From: Candidatus Zixiibacteriota bacterium
GTDB taxonomy: Bacteria > Zixibacteria > MSB-5A5 > CAIYYT01
DNA: 8,351 nt
NCBI GenBank assembly: GCA_023134875.1
Contig: JAGLUH010000062.1
Location: forward strand, 1-8,351
Reading direction: 5' to 3'
The position numbers and the translations under genes were made by a program. Positions 7,326 to 8,351 of the stretch are shown here, piece after piece. The notes under the pieces are model-generated. The model did no database searches. It had not been told where the DNA came from and saw only the letters and a list, made by a program, of their open reading frames with translations. How positions within the stretch are numbered: the stretch's first letter is position 1; each line of letters starts with the position of its first letter.

Positions 7326-7958
7326 TCTAAGGTCAAATTTACCATAGTCTGCACCGGTAGCATGACTATCACGGAGAAGATAGTCGCACCGATCGGCATC
7401 GAGTTGACTGCTTACTATATGAACACAGCACGGAAGTATCGACGTGGCGGTCACACTTCCTCCTGTCGGATCCTCTTGAAAAAAAAGAGCAATATGTTTG
7501 GGCAAATCATTATCGAAACCTCTCAATACCTTGTTAACTTCCGTAGAATCGTCTTTGATAATTTCCTCGGTCCTTCGTTCGTGTTTGTCCCCCGTGATTT
7601 TTTCAAACGCGTGGGAGAACGGCCCGTGTCCTACGTCGTGAAGAAGCGCGGCTGCCAAAACAACTGTCTTGTCGTCGTCGGTGAGAGCAAGTCCTATATC
7701 CTTAATCCGGTCCAAGAACAACCGGGCTGTATGCATCACTCCAATCGAATGAGCGAACCGACTGTGATTAGCCCCGGGAAAGACCATTTCGCACAAACCC
7801 AATTGTTTGATTCTCCGAAGACGCTGGAGTTCTCGACAATTGATCAACTTGAACAGTAACTTATCAGTCGGATTGTCATTGAAGATGATCATCTCGTGAA
7901 TGGGATCACGAATAACTACTGGCCAAGAACTGGTAACGTGATTTGTCGTGCCATTCAT
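7323..7958 (-). CDS. HD-domain phosphohydrolase (YwfO/SAMHD1-like), catalytic N-terminal portion
   Basis: This frame gives 211 residues from ATG 7958 to the TAG. The first recognisable family segment is VIRDPIHEMI (residues 15-24). The metal site is complete: H70 in NHSRFAHSIGVMHTA, H107-D108 in ALLHDVGHGPFSHAFE, and the distal aspartate in SSQLDADRCDYLLRDS (about 183-198). This H...HD...D order is that of dNTP triphosphohydrolases and related nucleotide phosphohydrolases, and of B. subtilis YwfO. HATGADYGKFDL follows as in the family, and then the frame is broken. With the downstream portion the length (455 codons before the stop) fits YwfO (about 430). ATG 7958 overlaps by four bases a short upstream frame. 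The in-frame region further upstream has no good start codon. The substrate is not predictable from sequence; a nucleotide is the family expectation. Confidence 0.85.
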   Translation of the reverse strand: MNGTTNHVTSSWPVVIRDPIHEMIIFNDNPTDKLLFKLINCRELQRLRRIKQLGLCEMVFPGANHSRFAHSIGVMHTARLFLDRIKDIGLALTDDDKTVVLAAALLHDVGHGPFSHAFEKITGDKHERRTEEIIKDDSTEVNKVLRGFDNDLPKHIALFFQEDPTGGSVTATSILPCCVHIVSSQLDADRCDYLLRDSHATGADYGKFDLR

Positions 7959-8157
7959 ACGGATATACTTAGCTCCAAGCTTGTAGCCGTAGCTTCCCTC
8001 AACAATTCGAAGTCTTGAACATCTATCTCAACTAGTTTCGTAGCACAGCCCTCTGAGACACCGTTTTCATTAAACACACTTCACTCGCGATTGGCAGTGT
8101 ACATCGTGGAGCAATACCAGATATGATTTGCGCCTTTGTCGGTTTGGTATTCTGCAT
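7955..8157 (-). pseudogene. Small ORF upstream of the HD gene, apparently frameshifted
   Basis: ATG 8157 has AAGGAA nine bases upstream on the minus strand and gives 41 residues (MQNTKPTKAQIISGIAPRC...) that end at TAG 8034-8032. A second frame, from GTG 8077, gives 40 residues (MFNENGVSEG...KLVEIDVQDFELLREAT...) and ends at TGA 7957-7955, overlapping the HD gene start by four bases, the same ATGA arrangement as between HD and YwgA. Dropping one TG from the GTGTGTTT run near 8079-8072 would join them into a single protein of about 66 residues (SEV then FNENG). I do not recognise the family. The coupling to the HD gene suggests a real small first gene of the unit, but chance ORFs of this size are common. 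Confidence 0.35.
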
Positions 8158-8351
8158 TGAGCTCTATTCCTTAGAAAAAAACCAATTCATTAAGTACGCC
8201 AACGTCTTTTCACTGTCAACAACAAAAGCACACATAAAGACTGTTCCTGTCTTCCCCTGACACTTGGTAGCGCACACAAAGCGGAGCGGCGGGTGGATTT
8301 CCCTTTATGACGGGTTCGGGAGAGAGAGAATATCGAAAACCCCACCATGAA
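8158..8351 (-). other. Edge region with short overlapping open frames, no identified gene
   Basis: On the minus strand one frame is open from a TAA at about 8305 to TAG 8166-8164 and reads VCATKCQGKTG, then FMCAFVVDSEKTLAYLMN and WFFSKE. GTG 8277 could start it, but there is no ribosome binding site. A second frame, from ATG 8348 to TAA 8192-8190 (52 codons), is arginine/serine-rich and unlike the other genes. I cannot assign either. Three overlapping open frames are more like a dispersed repeat or a decayed gene than one real gene. Confidence 0.25.
8189..8219 (-). promoter_or_regulatory. Weak promoter candidate for the minus-strand unit
   Basis: On the minus strand TTGACA (8219-8214) is a perfect -35 box, but the best -10 is CTTAAT (8194-8189), four of six, at a wide 19-base spacing. 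It lies just upstream of ATG 8157. It is plausible but weak. Confidence 0.25.

Noticed and set aside
7311..7859. 182-codon plus-strand ORF
   Set aside because: It is the reverse-strand shadow of the HD catalytic portion, which carries the complete metal site.
1..8351. CRISPR array, tRNA, rRNA or transposase
   Set aside because: No regularly spaced direct repeats, cloverleaf or transposase motifs were found on either strand.

Overview
This window reads as accessory-rich chromosome from an uncultured bacterium. The host genes (glutamate mutase MutL-like, KOW-domain partner, oligoendopeptidase F) are visibly GC-rich. They are separated by palindromic intergenic repeats of the 'GTCATTGCGAG...' and 'ATTCCCGC...GCGGGAATGAC' kind. 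Gene style and repeats would fit an FCB-group lineage such as candidate phylum Zixibacteria, but nothing here proves the taxon.

Layout. (1) Bases 1-3290, plus strand: a 5'-truncated MutL/GlmL-family ASKHA protein, then a 240-residue HEPN-like protein whose start overlaps the mutL stop by one base, then a 375-residue protein with an N-terminal barrel-sandwich-like segment and a C-terminal KOW-like motif. The HEPN-like gene is more AT-rich than its neighbours and looks inserted into a two-gene unit. (2) 3291-3749, non-coding: a nested inverted-repeat element, a second hairpin repeat and a possible promoter. (3) 3756-5636, plus strand: complete oligoendopeptidase F with intact zinc site. (4) 5637-6090: directly after pepF, a C-terminal remnant of what looks like a TIGR00300 (LOR/SDH-type) protein, then a terminator-like hairpin and otherwise featureless DNA. 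(5) 6091-8157, minus strand: an AT-richer block transcribed leftward. It holds a small apparently frameshifted ORF, a 456-codon HD-domain phosphohydrolase frame (YwfO/SAMHD1-like) and a YwgA-family gene. Successive genes overlap by 4 bases (ATGA). (6) 8158-8351: short open stretches with no recognisable gene.

The most interesting part is the minus-strand block. An HD-type (probable nucleotide) phosphohydrolase is translationally coupled to a YwgA protein, whose N-terminal half resembles the SocA/PanA (former DUF4065) antitoxin fold. The two adjacent genes also occur side by side in Bacillus subtilis (ywfO-ywgA). Here the HD gene is interrupted by exactly one in-frame TAG at codon 212, right after the last metal-site motif, while the remaining 243 sense codons stay open and family-like. 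That is a nonsense mutation, a sequencing error or, less likely, a recoded codon. The HEPN-like gene and the HD-YwgA pair suggest that this locus collects stress or defence-type genes.
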